Of a stretch of DNA of 64,000 nucleotides, positions 53,301 to 61,774 are shown one piece after another. The notes below the pieces were generated by a model that did no database searches, was not told the origin of the DNA, and worked only from the letters and a program-made list of their open reading frames with translations. Made by a program: the position numbers and the translations under genes. Source of the stretch: Epiperipatus broadwayi. Its lineage: Eukaryota > Onychophora > Udeonychophora > Euonychophora > Peripatidae. Each line of letters opens with the position of its first letter. Position 1 is the stretch's first letter. The stretch lies in NCBI GenBank assembly GCA_028023455.1, contig JAQFVV010006221.1:3193098-3257097 (forward strand). The letters are read 5' to 3'.

Positions 53301-55384
53301 ACTTTCTTCCTTTTTATCTCTGTCTGTCTGTCTATCTATACATATGTTAATCTATCTTTGTATTCATCTGTCTATCCATATGTCTATCTGTTTTATATCT
53401 ATCTGTCTATCTATGTATCTATATATCTGCCTATCTGTTTGCCTACCCTATCTGTCTACCTGCAAATATACCTGTCTCTCTATCTATCTATTTGTCTGAT
53501 TATCTATTTGTCTATCTATTGACTATCTATTCATACATCTATTTATATATTCATCCATTCATATATATACAGATCTATTCATTGATCTATCTACCAAAAA
53601 TATCAATTTATTTATCTGTATGTCTGTTTAACTATCTATTTATTCATCTTATATTTATTTATCAATGCTTTCTTTTTCTCTCTTCTTAGATATATATATA
53701 AGCAGCTATGATAAAACAGCTAATACATTCAACTACTACTATTAATCTACTCTAATACTATCATAAGTCTATATGAGTAATATAATATAATGTTTTCTCA
53801 TTCTAAATGTTAAAATAATTTTAGCTAAAGCAATTAAATATAATAAAACTATAGAAAAAAAATATATCATTAGCAGAAGATTTTAAGTAATTAAGTTATA
53901 ATAAATAATTAAGTTAAAGCATTTATAAACTTAAATATTTCATCTCTTAATAAATAAATATGGAATATTATAAATTTTAAATTTTACAACAAAATATGTT
54001 TTTATATAATCAATTTAAATAACAGAAATATTTTTTTCAAAAATAGCATAATAAAATAAAATTAAAGTTTAATGTTTAAATGCAGAAATGTATCTTGCAT
54101 TTTCTTCAACCACCTATATGTAAATCTAAAACTAGAATTTCTCTTTTTAGATTGACCATAATTAGAAATTGTTCAAATGATCAGTCTCTATTTTTTAACT
54201 GACCTACTTAATTTTAAAACCTTTCATTTTTTGTTATATTCATTAAAAAATATTTTTGTCATTGTATTTAACTCATAATGACTTAATAAATTAATATGCA
54301 CACACCAATTTATTTATTTATGTTAATCATTTTTCGGAGCATTACCTACTTTAGTAGTATGTTTCAATGTAGATGAATAAGCACAGTAGAGGTTTTTTTG
54401 CCTATTGCCTAGTAATGATTAATTATCACTATACTTTAGAGTTGTACTTTTAAAACTAAAATTAAAATAAAACTTTGAGAGGACAGCTTATTTCACAGTT
54501 GCAAAAAGAAATATATTACTTTTTTGAAAAAAAAAAAAATTAAATATATAAAATTACCTTTGGATAAAGATTGTCTCCTAAATTATTAGGATCAAAGGTG
54601 TTTCTCAATTTCCATGTCCATGGACCTTGAGCTTTCACATAAATACATAGAGAGCCTTCATGAGGAGCTGATGTTAAAGTAAAAGAATGATAGTCATCTG
54701 GTTTAAACGCTGTGCATGCTACTCTGACCCATTGACCAGAACGATAATGAAAGTTTGGAGGACGAGAAAAACGTATATATGTCACATCTAAAATATATAT
54801 ATATTAATAGACTTGGGTGGTTTCAATATGACTTTATATATCACATTTAAATACAAGAATAGAATATATACTTAAGCTAGATGTAATTAGAGAGGATTTG
54901 AACCCAGACTTTCAAGCTGAGCACTGATTGCATATATGTGTGGAAGATGATGATCTACAGCAATTGATGAGAGCTGGTTCACCACAAAATACATGTATTG
55001 GAGATTTATCTTTTTCACATATGTACGGTCATTTGCATTAGTTGTATAAAATAGAGTATATGACTGTAGAAATCTTGAAAGTCTGAGTTCTAATCTCCTC
55101 TAATTATATCACTTATTAAAACTAGTAAAGCAACAAAAGTAAACATTGATTCACTTTTGTTAAATTAATTATACTTTTTTATAAATAATTAATGGTTAAA
55201 ACAAATACATTATAACAGTCTAGAAATTTGCAAAATATATTAAATTAGATATTATTTACTTACCTGACGGTAAAATTTCAACATCTAAAATTTCAAGATA
55301 TCTATGCTTTTGTCTAAGTCCAATAGCATAATCAAAAATATATAGTATACATGGACCAGTAAAAAAATACCAAAATCTTGGTGC
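22457..55384 (-). CDS. Duox: Dual oxidase gene, 3' part (six exons, span)
   Basis: Joined exons 55384-55264, 54787-54558, 45266-45102, 44991-44836, 30075-29947 and 22582-22457 give 927 nt, 308 codons plus stop, in one frame with GT-AG introns of 476, 9291, 110, 14760 and 7364 bp. Duox is a membrane NADPH oxidase that passes electrons from NADPH through FAD and two haems to make hydrogen peroxide outside the cell, used in gut immunity and cuticle or matrix cross-linking. Present here are the end of the last membrane segment, FAD motif [14 protein letters not shown] motifs [13 protein letters not shown] and FSCGP, and the terminal HHYENF. Missing to the right are the peroxidase-like domain, EF hands and haem-binding helices. 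The wording is closest to arthropod Duox. No defect is seen in these exons, so the gene is probably functional. Confidence 0.95.
22583..25080. other. Duox last intron, left part: nothing recognised
   Basis: AT-rich intron sequence with scattered short TA and TG tracts. No family similarity on either strand. Confidence 0.5.
25081..25677 (+). mobile_element. PLE 3' fragment flanked by inverted repeats
   Basis: Plus strand at 25170-25330 in broken frames gives [20 protein letters not shown] and [14 protein letters not shown], typical of the end of a PLE GIY-YIG protein. At 25558-25597 is the hairpin block CTTGAGAAA, GACTATA/TATAGTC, GAAACATTGG. The whole is bracketed by ~55-bp inverted repeats (25081-25136 and 25611-25677, AACAAGTCACATGCA against TGCATGTGACTTGTT). 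This resembles the inverted terminal copies reported for PLEs. Confidence 0.7.
25678..27814. other. Duox last intron, middle: TA tract, no gene
   Basis: (TA)n with interruptions at 26740-26795 and several poly-T runs (25965, 26169). No coding similarity. Confidence 0.5.
27815..27978. repeat. 164-bp palindrome with no spacer
   Basis: Perfect centre CCAAGC|GCTTGG at 27896/27897. Arms of 82 bp match with about three mismatches, from GTGCTCTG (27832) inward through CAGATAATGAAGCTATTAAA and ATTATCAAAAGTTACC, and extend outward through (AT)6. Could be a palindromic MITE inserted in a TA tract, or a snap-back product. As RNA it would be an 80-bp hairpin inside the Duox pre-mRNA. Confidence 0.9.
27979..29946. 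other. Duox last intron, right part
   Basis: No coding similarity. At 28478-28507 a lone CTGATGA, ACTGT/ACAGT hairpin and GAAAG block resembles the PLE 3' motif. The open frame at 29015-29230 (71 codons, Lys/Asn rich) is unassigned and probably fortuitous. Confidence 0.45.
29947..30075 (-). CDS. Duox: Duox penultimate exon
   Basis: 43 codons, phase 0 at both ends. Acceptor AG at 30077-30076, then [30 protein letters not shown] and ending QQNHQQ, donor GTAAGA from 29946. HFGRP is a Duox/NOX C-terminal landmark close to the last NADPH motif. The local ORF starting at Met within it is only part of the exon. Confidence 0.96.
30165..30775 (+). repeat. Fold-back family R: copy a plus partial copy b
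   Basis: Non-coding repeat with the blocks GGATTTGAAC, CATGTGAAAAAGAT, TCTCCCACACATAT, CAGTGCT, ACTTTAATGGACAGGCTTC and GATGGAATGTTCAAAGCCC. The 38-bp sequence ending in TTCAAAGCCCTTTTTGG occurs twice, identical, at 30165-30202 and 30468-30505 (303 bp apart), as if units were head to tail. A shorter partial copy is at 30690-30775. The same family is at 31736, 38383-39556, 54880 and 55438. Confidence 0.65.
30776..31735. other. Intron sequence, nothing recognised
   Basis: AT-rich, no coding similarity or clear repeat. Confidence 0.5.
31736..32090 (+). repeat. Fold-back family R: copy c
   Basis: Same ordered blocks as copy a: GGATTTGAACTCAGACTTTC, CATGTTGAAAAGCTAAAT, CCTCACACATATATATAATC, ACTTTAATGGACAGTCTTC and GGAATGTTCAAAACCC. 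Single plus-strand arm. The 76-codon frame over it is fortuitous. Confidence 0.65.
32091..36320. other. Duox large intron, no gene recognised
   Basis: AT-rich, with homopolymer runs and short TA tracts (34000, 35726, 36008). No family similarity on either strand. Confidence 0.5.
36330..36510 (-). other. Unidentified open block, possible exon
   Basis: Minus strand from an acceptor-like TTTTTTCTTGGGGTACTGCAG reads [28 protein letters not shown], then [17 protein letters not shown] and a stop near 36330. It has two or more N-glycosylation-like sequons and three Cys, richer than surrounding intron. Family not recognised. Same strand as Duox, so it could be a nested gene, a cassette exon, or a scrap of an old element. 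Confidence 0.3.
36655..36797 (-). other. Unidentified open block, possible exon
   Basis: Minus strand, 47 codons starting [20 protein letters not shown] and running through [16 protein letters not shown] to KTQAS followed by a weak GT. Preceded by CTGCTGCAG, a possible acceptor. GC content and amino-acid balance look coding, but I recognise no family. Only 145 bp from the block at 36330-36510, so the two may belong together. Confidence 0.3.
36860..38300. other. Intron sequence, nothing recognised
   Basis: AT-rich, no coding similarity. Confidence 0.5.
38307..38382. repeat. Two (TA)n tracts around a short hairpin
   Basis: TA tracts at 38307-38340 and 38346-38382, separated by GACAG. ACTGTCAT before the first tract and ATGACAGT after it are inverted repeats, so the first tract can form the arms of a hairpin. 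Confidence 0.85.
38383..39556. repeat. Fold-back family R: copies d (+), e (+) and f (-)
   Basis: Copy d (38383-38815) and copy e (38850-39200) are plus-strand units; copy f (39235-39556) is a minus-strand unit. e and f make a palindrome with ~320-bp arms and a ~40-bp centre. The outer ends, ACCATAAGGGACTTGAACAC (38384) and its inverse near 39520-39553, are also inverted. Blocks include TCTGATGATGGAATGC and CAAAGCCCTTGTTGATGCC. No open frame, so transposition must be driven by another element. Confidence 0.7.
39557..40300. other. Intron sequence with TA tracts
   Basis: Short TA tracts at 39592-39605, 39627-39640 and 39650-39667, of which the last two lie either side of TTTTTGTTTATC. Otherwise nothing recognised. 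Confidence 0.5.
40301..44300. other. CpG-retaining block in Duox intron, unidentified
   Basis: This ~4 kb block keeps many CG dinucleotides (e.g. TTTCGCGC, GATACGCATCGCC, GTGCGGCGG, TACGGAAGCG), while the flanking introns have few. No protein similarity was found on either strand; the 80-codon minus-strand frame at 41811-42053 is unassigned. It may be a younger insertion, unmethylated DNA or a regulatory region. Confidence 0.5.
44836..44991 (-). CDS. Duox: Duox exon, NADPH-binding part 2
   Basis: 52 codons, phase 0 at both ends. Acceptor AG at 44993-44992, then [52 protein letters not shown], donor GTAAGC from 44835. The block [16 protein letters not shown] and [12 protein letters not shown] are Duox-specific in arthropods. 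Only a 110-bp intron separates it from the next exon upstream. Confidence 0.97.
45102..45266 (-). CDS. Duox: Duox exon, NADPH-binding part 1
   Basis: 55 codons, phase 0 at both ends. Acceptor AG at 45268-45267, then [38 protein letters not shown], ending SGVLCKK, donor GTACAT at 45101. [13 protein letters not shown] is the NADPH-binding glycine-rich motif of the ferredoxin-reductase fold. Confidence 0.97.
45578..45766. repeat. Short inverted-repeat element (MITE-like)
   Basis: Left end GTAATTTTCACTACACCACT pairs with right end AGTGTAATTTTCATTACCCC (read on the other strand), arms ~42 bp at roughly four fifths identity, total ~190 bp. Borders approximate. Confidence 0.5.
45767..48080. other. 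Duox intron, nothing firmly recognised
   Basis: AT-rich with purine-rich stretches (47250-47480). The open frame at 45982-46278 is low-complexity and unlikely to be coding. Confidence 0.45.
48469..48486 (+). other. Candidate primer-binding site or tRNA-like B box
   Basis: TGGATGGCGGGATTCGAA begins with TGG and ends in a T-loop-like sequence, as primer-binding sites of LTR elements do, about 0.9 kb before gag-like sequence on the same strand. Against it: eight bases separate the T-loop match and TGG where a tRNA has thirteen. The reverse strand has GATTCGAATCC, a possible pol III B box of an old SINE. Confidence 0.3.
48487..49320 (+). other. Presumed leader of the Gypsy-like element
   Basis: Purine-rich, no clear protein. 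Lies between the candidate primer-binding site and the first gag-like frame. The minus-strand 60-codon frame here is a shadow. LTRs could not be delimited by eye. Confidence 0.3.
49330..51680 (+). pseudogene. Degenerate Ty3/Gypsy LTR-retrotransposon gag-pol
   Basis: Plus-strand pieces in order: gag-like [20 protein letters not shown] (49360-49420); a protease active site ILLDSGSS (49966-49990); RT beginning [17 protein letters not shown] (50597), [16 protein letters not shown] and RILFDLKNN (50690-50825); catalytic VMYIDDIVF (50887-50913) and LKFLGHI; then RNase H with FIQTDSSE (51325-51350) and a block ending [12 protein letters not shown] (51620-51650). Several stops and frameshifts. Integrase is absent: soon after RNase H comes AATGAAAAGGGGGGGG (51661-51676), polypurine-tract-like. 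Inactive. Confidence 0.85.
51681..52860. other. Intron sequence with old repeat scraps
   Basis: Contains ATCATCATCATCAT near 51752 and GC-richer stretches (52400-52700), which look like repeat remnants. No family identified. The 60-codon frame at 51906-52088 is unassigned. Confidence 0.4.
52861..53110 (+). repeat. Short tandem array around CGCTGAAATCGTTGATG
   Basis: Four diverging units, GGCTGAAATCGTCGATG (52960), CGCTGAAATCGTTGATG (52999 and 53032) and CGCTGAAATCATCAGTAG (53071), are separated by G12-like, A16, A12 and A11 runs and AATCAAAAAT. The homopolymer spacers differ in base (G in the first, A in the rest). Just upstream (52870-52935) is a GC-richer stretch with CpGs that I cannot identify. 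Confidence 0.7.
53111..53315. other. Intron sequence, nothing recognised
   Basis: AT-rich, no similarity. Confidence 0.4.
53316..53700 (+). repeat. Degenerate (TATC/TGTC)n array
   Basis: Imperfect CTAT and CTGT tetranucleotides. The three overlapping open frames over it (Tyr/Leu/Ser/Ile rich) are products of the repeat and not genes. Related in kind to the array at 56940. Confidence 0.85.
53701..54557. other. Intron sequence, nothing recognised
   Basis: AT-rich, no similarity on either strand. Confidence 0.5.
54558..54787 (-). CDS. Duox: Duox exon, FAD-binding domain
   Basis: 230 nt. Acceptor AG at 54789-54788 and two bases completing a split Asp codon, then [59 protein letters not shown], ending NLYPK at a phase 0 donor GTAATT. 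RSGQWV and HSFTLTSAP are the FAD-contacting motifs. Confidence 0.97.
54880..55108. repeat. Fold-back family R: copy g, in the short Duox intron
   Basis: Starts GATGTAATTAGAGAGGATTT and ends with its inverse AATCTCCTCTAATTATATC. Terminal inverted repeats are ~38 bp, the rest is the minus-strand arm. About 230 bp, filling half of the 476-bp intron between two Duox exons. Confidence 0.7.
55264..55384 (-). CDS. Duox: Duox exon, end of membrane domain
   Basis: 121 nt. Acceptor AG at 55386-55385, then [40 protein letters not shown] and one base of a split codon, donor GTAAGT from 55263. PRFWYFF begins the last hydrophobic segment before the FAD domain, and LLPS-type endings lead into the FAD domain in this family. 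Starts in phase 0; the upstream exon with the haem-binding helices was not found in the window. Confidence 0.95.
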
Positions 55385-55437
55385 CTAATATATATATATA
55401 ATATTTAAATACATGTATAGTATTTATACTTTAAGCA

Positions 55438-55556
55438 AGATGTAATTAGAGGGGATTTGAATCCAGATTTTCAAGCTCCTTTCAGTCATTCATTCCATCT
55501 TATACAGCCAAAACACACATACATGTGAAAAGAGATCATTTATCTTTTTGCAAGTA
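55438..55556 (+). repeat. Fold-back family R: copy h, left arm
   Basis: AGATGTAATTAGAGGGGATT and GACTTTCAAG-like blocks as in copy g, broken at 55556 by the insertion of a TA-flanked element. The right, inverted arm resumes at 56407-56488. Confidence 0.65.
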
Positions 55557-56404
55557 CACCTGGGTCTCATTTTATGCGATAGATAGGTTCCTCAGAAAAC
55601 ATGCGCAAAAATAGACGTAACTTACATTGAAAAGGGGGGGGGATGTGGTCTGTGATTTTTCAAAATTCACGTAAAAGCAAAGCACCAATGTAAAATTACT
55701 TTAAAATTCACGCAAAAAAAAATAAGGAAATAAAATATGACTAATAAAAAATTTCAAATTTGAAAAAAATTGATACAAGACAAACTTTTTTTAACTATAA
55801 TATTTAATTTTATTCAAAATAATATATTTTTATGCATAATTTAAAGTACAGTAATTTACATTTTTTTATACACATTTTAATTATTATGATTTTCTGGTGA
55901 CAATGTAATTAATCTTTGAGACAATGATCTTATTAATTGTTTACGAAGCTCGCGATATCCAGACACAACCATTTAGCTCGCGTTGGAATTTAAGAGCACG
56001 TTAATGATTAGTGTCATTAATAAGAAAATAATAATTTATTACGTTCTTTTTTAAAAAGCAAAAACAGAATGTGATTTAAAATGCAAAATTAACACGCACA
56101 ATGTTTGAACAAATTTACATTATAATCTTGTAAAATTTAATGTGTGTATACATAAAATGTGGAAATCATGATTTTAATTTCATTATTGCATAAAATCTTA
56201 CTATTATAAAGCACTGAAAATATTGAAATTACTAAGATGAAAGTCGAATTCCAATAATATGCTATTACTTTCAATATAACGTAAGTGTGCAAAATTTATT
56301 ATTTAAAGTAATAGCGCATTATCGGAAATCGACTTCCGGTGAAACACGAATCGTGCAACTTCAAAATCGTGTTAAATAAGTCCACGTAAAAAGAGACCCA
56401 GGTG
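55557..56404. mobile_element. Non-autonomous TIR element with TA target duplication
   Basis: 848 bp. Ends CACCTGGGTCTCATTTTA and the inverse of CACCTGGGTCTCTTTTTA; first 12 bp identical. Flanked by TA on both sides (55555-55556 and 56405-56406), as for Tc1/mariner-type insertion. Relatively CpG rich, with a G run at 55635-55643, and no long open frame. It interrupts fold-back copy h, so it is younger than that repeat. Confidence 0.8.
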
Positions 56405-56406
56405 TA

Positions 56407-56488
56407 TGTGATCATGTGTTTCGGTTGTATAACACAGAGTGGATGACTGAAGAAAAGTTAATCTAGGTTCAATCCCTTCTAATCATAG
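56407..56488 (-). repeat. Fold-back family R: copy h, right arm
   Basis: Minus-strand arm with GATCATGTGTTTCGGTTGTA and CAATCCCTTCTAATCAT, complementary in order to the left arm at 55438. Confidence 0.6.
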
Positions 56489-56765
56489 GTATATTTAAAT
56501 AAACATATATCTATATAAATTAATTAAATACATAAAACTAAATTAGGGACTATAATATATTAATTAAACATACTAATGTTACATATTTTAAATAAACTAT
56601 TAAAGTATTACATCGCTAAAATTAAATATCACTCAATGTAAATATAAGTAAGAGAAACATTTCATCAGAAGCAGTGTTTCACTTTAGAGTAAAGAAATGA
56701 ATCAAGGGGTCCTGAAGGTAAAAATCTAATGTCAAATATTTACATGTCATATAATAGATAACTTA
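56489..56765. other. Spacer, nothing recognised
   Basis: AT-rich, no similarity. Confidence 0.4.
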
Positions 56766-56865
56766 CTTTAGCACATCTTATATCCGTCACACAGTTATTG
56801 GTAGTTAGATTTTCACCTTCTGTGTCATTTTGAGAGATTTGTATTTTTTCTGAATTTGCATTAGC
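56766..56865 (-). other. Possible extra Duox exon or unrelated open block
   Basis: Minus strand: an acceptor-like ATGTCAG, then LHANANSEKIQISQNDTEGE and NLTTNNCVTDIRCAK, with a good donor AAA|GTAAGT at 56765. It ends in phase 0, as the next Duox exon requires. But it does not match the expected membrane helix before APRFW, so it may be lineage-specific, alternatively spliced or chance. Confidence 0.25.
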
Positions 56866-56939
56866 ATGTAACTGACATTTAATTAAAGGATTGTACTAAT
56901 TTAGTAATTTAATTTATAGTTTGTAACATTATTAGATGT

Positions 56940-57330
<391 letters not shown>

Positions 57331-58150
57331 ATTCTATACCCACATATATATAGATATATGTTAACCATGGAAATTAAGAGATTACATAAACAGAAATAAT
57401 TTTTTACTTTTCATGTTGCCAGGAAACAGTCAGTTGCTAATTGACAGTGTTAAAGTAAACAAGCCTCATGACTATCAATCAATACTTTACTGGCATCATC
57501 AAAGATATCTCTGTTTACATTTATATTATCCCTTAATTTGCATTGTTAACATCATATTAAATTCATAAAAATATTTGGCATTTACTCTCTGAGAGAGATT
57601 AATTAAAATTTTCAGGATATGAAGAAAAAATGTAAACCTTTTAAATGCTCATGCCTATAAAAATAGCAGACTGGATTTAAGTCCTTATAACAACTTGGGA
57701 TTATAAGATGAGAATCTCCTTTCACTTGTAAACTTAGGACAAAAGAGCTATTATATATATATATGTCAATAGAAAAAAATTGTTTAATCTCATAACTGTT
57801 AATTAGTAATTGTTGGTTTCCTAGCAATATCTAAGCTAAAAGTTATCTCTTCGTATATAATTATAATTTCTTAATTTCCATTCTTAACATTATATTAAAT
57901 TCATAAAAATATTTAGCATGCACCACACATACACACACATATAGGTAATGTTTTGAGATTAACTTATTACAACAGTATAAATATAATTGAATTGCCCTCT
58001 AATATTGGCATATGACAATATTTTTTTAAGTTAAAAGAGATAACTCCTTAACTTCTTCCTTCTTCATATACTAACAGGATTGCCTCCAATGCTTTTGCTA
58101 GGAGGGATGAATTTTTAATCAATCAGATATTTATTTTTAAATATTTAAAA
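57331..58150. other. Spacer, nothing recognised
   Basis: AT-rich. A motif TTAACATCATATTAAATTCA (57547) and a close copy (57890) form a direct duplication of ~35 bp. The 71-codon minus-strand frame at 57612 is unassigned. Confidence 0.4.
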
Positions 58151-58159
58151 ATTTGACTG

Positions 58160-58390
58160 GTATTTACACAAGGGTACCCAAAAATAATCAGAATTTTATA
58201 ATAAAAAAATGTTTATTTATTTTTAAGTGTTATAAATTTAGTCTCTTTCAAATGACTATCCATTTGATGCAATACCCTGATCTAAACATGTTTTTCATTT
58301 TTCAAAGTAATCCAGAAACACTTCCACAGTGATGCCTTTTAACATCTGTGCCATTCTTTTGCATCACTTCTAAGTCTGCAAAAAAAAAAA
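58160..58390 (-). pseudogene. Mariner-like transposase C-terminal remnant
   Basis: Minus strand, across a frameshift: MQKNGTD, LKGITVEVFLDYFEK, TCLDQGIASNG, SFERD, then a stop-rich tail and the end motif GGGTACCC at 58173. This wording (a Leu-Asp-x-x-Ile-Ala block ending in a Phe-Glu-x-Asp block) is the end of a common SETMAR/mariner-like protein. Stops inside, dead copy. The adjacent 58400-58800 may be its older remainder. Confidence 0.55.
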
Positions 58391-60316
58391 AAAGAGACAT
58401 TTTTTATTGGAGAGATTAAAAAAATTTTTCAAGAAGCAAGATAGAGAAAATACAGCTGATAGATAAGTCAGATTATGCTGAATTTAATTAAAAAGTGTTT
58501 CACACTCAAGGCTTTGAGAGATAACATTTGATGGGAGTGGAGATTGCACTCTTTTCTTCGTTACAAAACAGGATGTTTACATTTTACCACAGTACATAAA
58601 TGTCTCAGAATTTGCAGATAAAATGCCTGACAATTATAAACTAAATTTGAGAGAAAAATGCTATTTGTGTCAACAAAAAAAATCAAGTTTAACTTATTGA
58701 GTTTTAGTATCAAATAAAAAATTTACATAGCAATGAAAGGTTGAGCATTTTTAAAATCTTTCACCAGATGGAACAAAAGAACTTTAAAAATGTATTGCCA
58801 TTTAGTAACAATAGAAGGTTAATCTATTATAGTTTAAACAGTTACAATGAGTTAATCTCAAAGCATTACAAATAAATATTTAGCACTATAAACTATTATT
58901 TATCATGTAATAGTAAAATTGGAATCATTATTGGTAAAATTAAAAATGAAAGAAATTTCATAATTTCCAGATGTATATTGTCATTTGAGTTTAAAACATA
59001 TTTAGAAATACATTTCTGATTGATTACAAATTCATCCCATCCAGCAAAAACATTGTAGACAATCATCCTGATATATGAAGTAGGAAGAAGTTTAAAAGGT
59101 ATCTCTTTTAACTTTAAAAAAATGTTTGTCATTTGCTGAAACTAGAAAGTTATTCAATTACATTTAAACAATTGCAATGATTTAATCTCAAACCTTAGAT
59201 ATAAATATTTAGTACTGTATGGTTTACATATATATTTACAAAAAGTAGATGGAATTAAGTGAAGGTGATTGAATCCTGATTGAATAAACATAACCATGTA
59301 CCAGTCGAAATACCCCACCACCTCAACTGCAAGTCGGATCCAAACTCAGGCACTTCAAAGCTGAATTCAAACCCAACTCACCAGCTCAGATTAGTAGACA
59401 TCTAAATCGACGGCACAGTGCTATGTGCCAAGAAACTAGCTCAATGGTTGGTGAGGATTAGAGACCCCTGAACTGACACTAATATCAGATAATTGATTAA
59501 CATAAGATACTTTTTTAAATCGAATCATATGTATATGTTCGGGTTGCTAACACAGACAGCGAGCATTAACATTAAAATAATTATTGAATAAGATAATTAA
59601 AAAACTAAGAAACCAAGTGTGTTTAGAAAATATTTAATAACAATAGTTGTTGTTTGAATTTTAATAATGATTTTTTAATTAATTCTAGTCCTTAAACAAA
59701 GTTTATAATTATAATCAGAGTGGCAGTCCTTATTATATGCCAATGAGTATTACGCAATATTTCGGAATTCTATGTCTATGCCCCCAACAAGAAAATAAAA
59801 AGCAGATAGAGGTATTCATTAGTAAAGGAAATTATTACTCTAATTTTATACCAAAGAATGTGATATTTATTTTCGCATTCGCAAATCCCTTCATGAAGAG
59901 CAAGATCCATATTTTAGGGCATAACTTTAATTTTTATTGGAAAACTTATTTACTTGGATATAACTGAGAATTTGTTCGACTTTAATTGAAATCACTTCAT
60001 CACGAATTACGAGCATCAAAGCGGGCATTACTGGAACAGAGAGGCAATGGTGCTGATGAATTATGAGCTATAAAGTGAAATTGAAAGACGATAGCTAGTC
60101 GATAATCGAAGTCCTATGGTGGCTTGCATCTGACAAGTCTTATGCCCTTTGACTAATATGAATTGGAGAGGAAGTGCTTTCTTCCTCGATAATTTAAAAT
60201 AACAGAAATATTATCACCGACCAGCCTAATGGAGCAGAAGATTGCCCTACATCAGCAATGTTGAAGATGATGACTTACTAGTCACTGTTTGAGAACTAAA
60301 ACCCAATTATGGAATG
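58391..60316. other. Old repeat scraps, no gene
   Basis: 58896-59132 (minus) is a 78-codon frame containing IRMIVYNVFAGWDEFVINQK, not assigned. 59270-59530 is GC-richer and reads like an old SINE or repeat scrap. 59700-60316 has several CpGs and no clear frame; the 76-codon plus frame at 59737 is unassigned. Confidence 0.4.
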
Positions 60317-60324
60317 CTCTACGT

Positions 60325-60880
60325 CAGTGGTTTTCAACATTTTCACACCTGCGGACCGGTAAAAATAAGGATAAGGTTTCACGGCCTGGCAAAAATAAGA
60401 ATAAGGTTTCGCGTGTTGGCAGAGGTCTATAGATAAATTTTCTTAAAGATGTAAACTGCTTAGCTTTAGATGAGCATAATTGTTATAACTGATCAAAACA
60501 ACAATGTTAAATATGCAAGATGAAATTATATATATATGGAGTTTGTATAATAAAGAACATTTTTTTTTAAATTTGAATTTTTTTAGAAAAGTAATAAAAA
60601 ATTTAAGTCTACCCTCCCCCCCTACTCATAAACATCTGTAATAACTAAAAAAAAAAAAAAAAAAAATTAATTTATGCATGATTGATTAGATTTTGTTTTC
60701 ATTCTGTTTCTTTTTTTTTTTTTAATAGGGTACAAATGAGATGAAAAAATAAATAAAAATTGTTTATATTAATTAAAAGTTTAAACTCTTATTATTTTGT
60801 TATTACAAACTTTCCTGCGGCCCGGCAGAAAACGTCTGCGAACCGGCACCAGTCCGTGGACCAAGGGTTGAAGACCACTG
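60325..60880. mobile_element. Non-autonomous hAT element with perfect 8-bp target duplication
   Basis: 556 bp. Ends CAGTGGTTTTCAAC and the inverse of CAGTGGTCTTCAAC. CTCTACGT is present on both sides (60317-60324 and 60881-60888). The ends, the 8-bp duplication and GC-rich subterminal CGGCC blocks are typical of hAT. No transposase frame, so it is mobilised in trans, if at all. Contains a C run (60614) and poly-A/T runs. Confidence 0.92.
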
Positions 60881-60888
60881 CTCTACGT

Positions 60889-61770
60889 GATGACTTGATT
60901 TTTTCATGCCACAAGCAAGCTTAGGATTGTTTTTAATCGAAAGTCAACCCATAAAAATCAACTTGTCATTTATTATTATTAGTCTTCTCATTTTAATGAA
61001 TACAAAAAACTGTTTTAATTTCAAGAAGTTGGGTATTTTTTAGTAAAATCTAAATAAAGTGATGGAATGGATATATCATTAAAAAAGCTCTTCTGAACTT
61101 TTGTAGCATTTTCCACAATGTATAACATTATTTTAAAAATGATTATTTATAAAATTAGTAATATGTATACAAAAAAAAAAAAAAGCAATTATGAGCAAAA
61201 TACTACTAAAGTTATTTTGTGAATCAGTTTCATTAAAGAAAAACGGGTAAACTCTAAAGATTTCCCTAGTACTTTGCTTATTATTATTGTGTTAGCATGT
61301 TTGTTTTTTACATATTCAATCAATATTTTGGCTTGAAAGGCTGATATTTGAATGTAATACAATATTTTAGCTGGAAATCAAGTTTTGCTTTTTATTGACT
61401 TAACTGGTGTTCATATTTTTATAATATAGATTGTTGTTTTCTTTTTGATAATAAAAGTAAATAATTTTTTAATTACTGATTTTTGTTTTATTTTTTTATT
61501 TTTGTTAGTTTTTTAACTTTGACAAAGTAGAAAATATGTAACAAAATTATAAGCTAACACCATCCAACTTTTGAAATTTCCTTCTTTCTCTCAATAAATA
61601 TTAACTTTTAATATATTTTGATGTTTACATTTATTTCTGTTTTGATTTTTTTTTCTATGTTGATGTATTTTGTTTAATAAAATTTTCAAAATTAAACAAA
61701 AAATGTAAACTTATAAATTTATTAGTAAATACTTTATAAAATATATCACAATTTATTTTCATTCATCTTT
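60889..61770. other. Spacer, nothing recognised
   Basis: AT-rich with poly-A/T runs; no similarity. Confidence 0.5.
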
Positions 61771-61774
61771 TCTA

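Noticed and set aside
53227-53689. Three overlapping frames rich in Ser/Leu/Tyr/Ile
   Set aside because: Translation of an imperfect TATC/TGTC tetranucleotide array, open in several frames at once.
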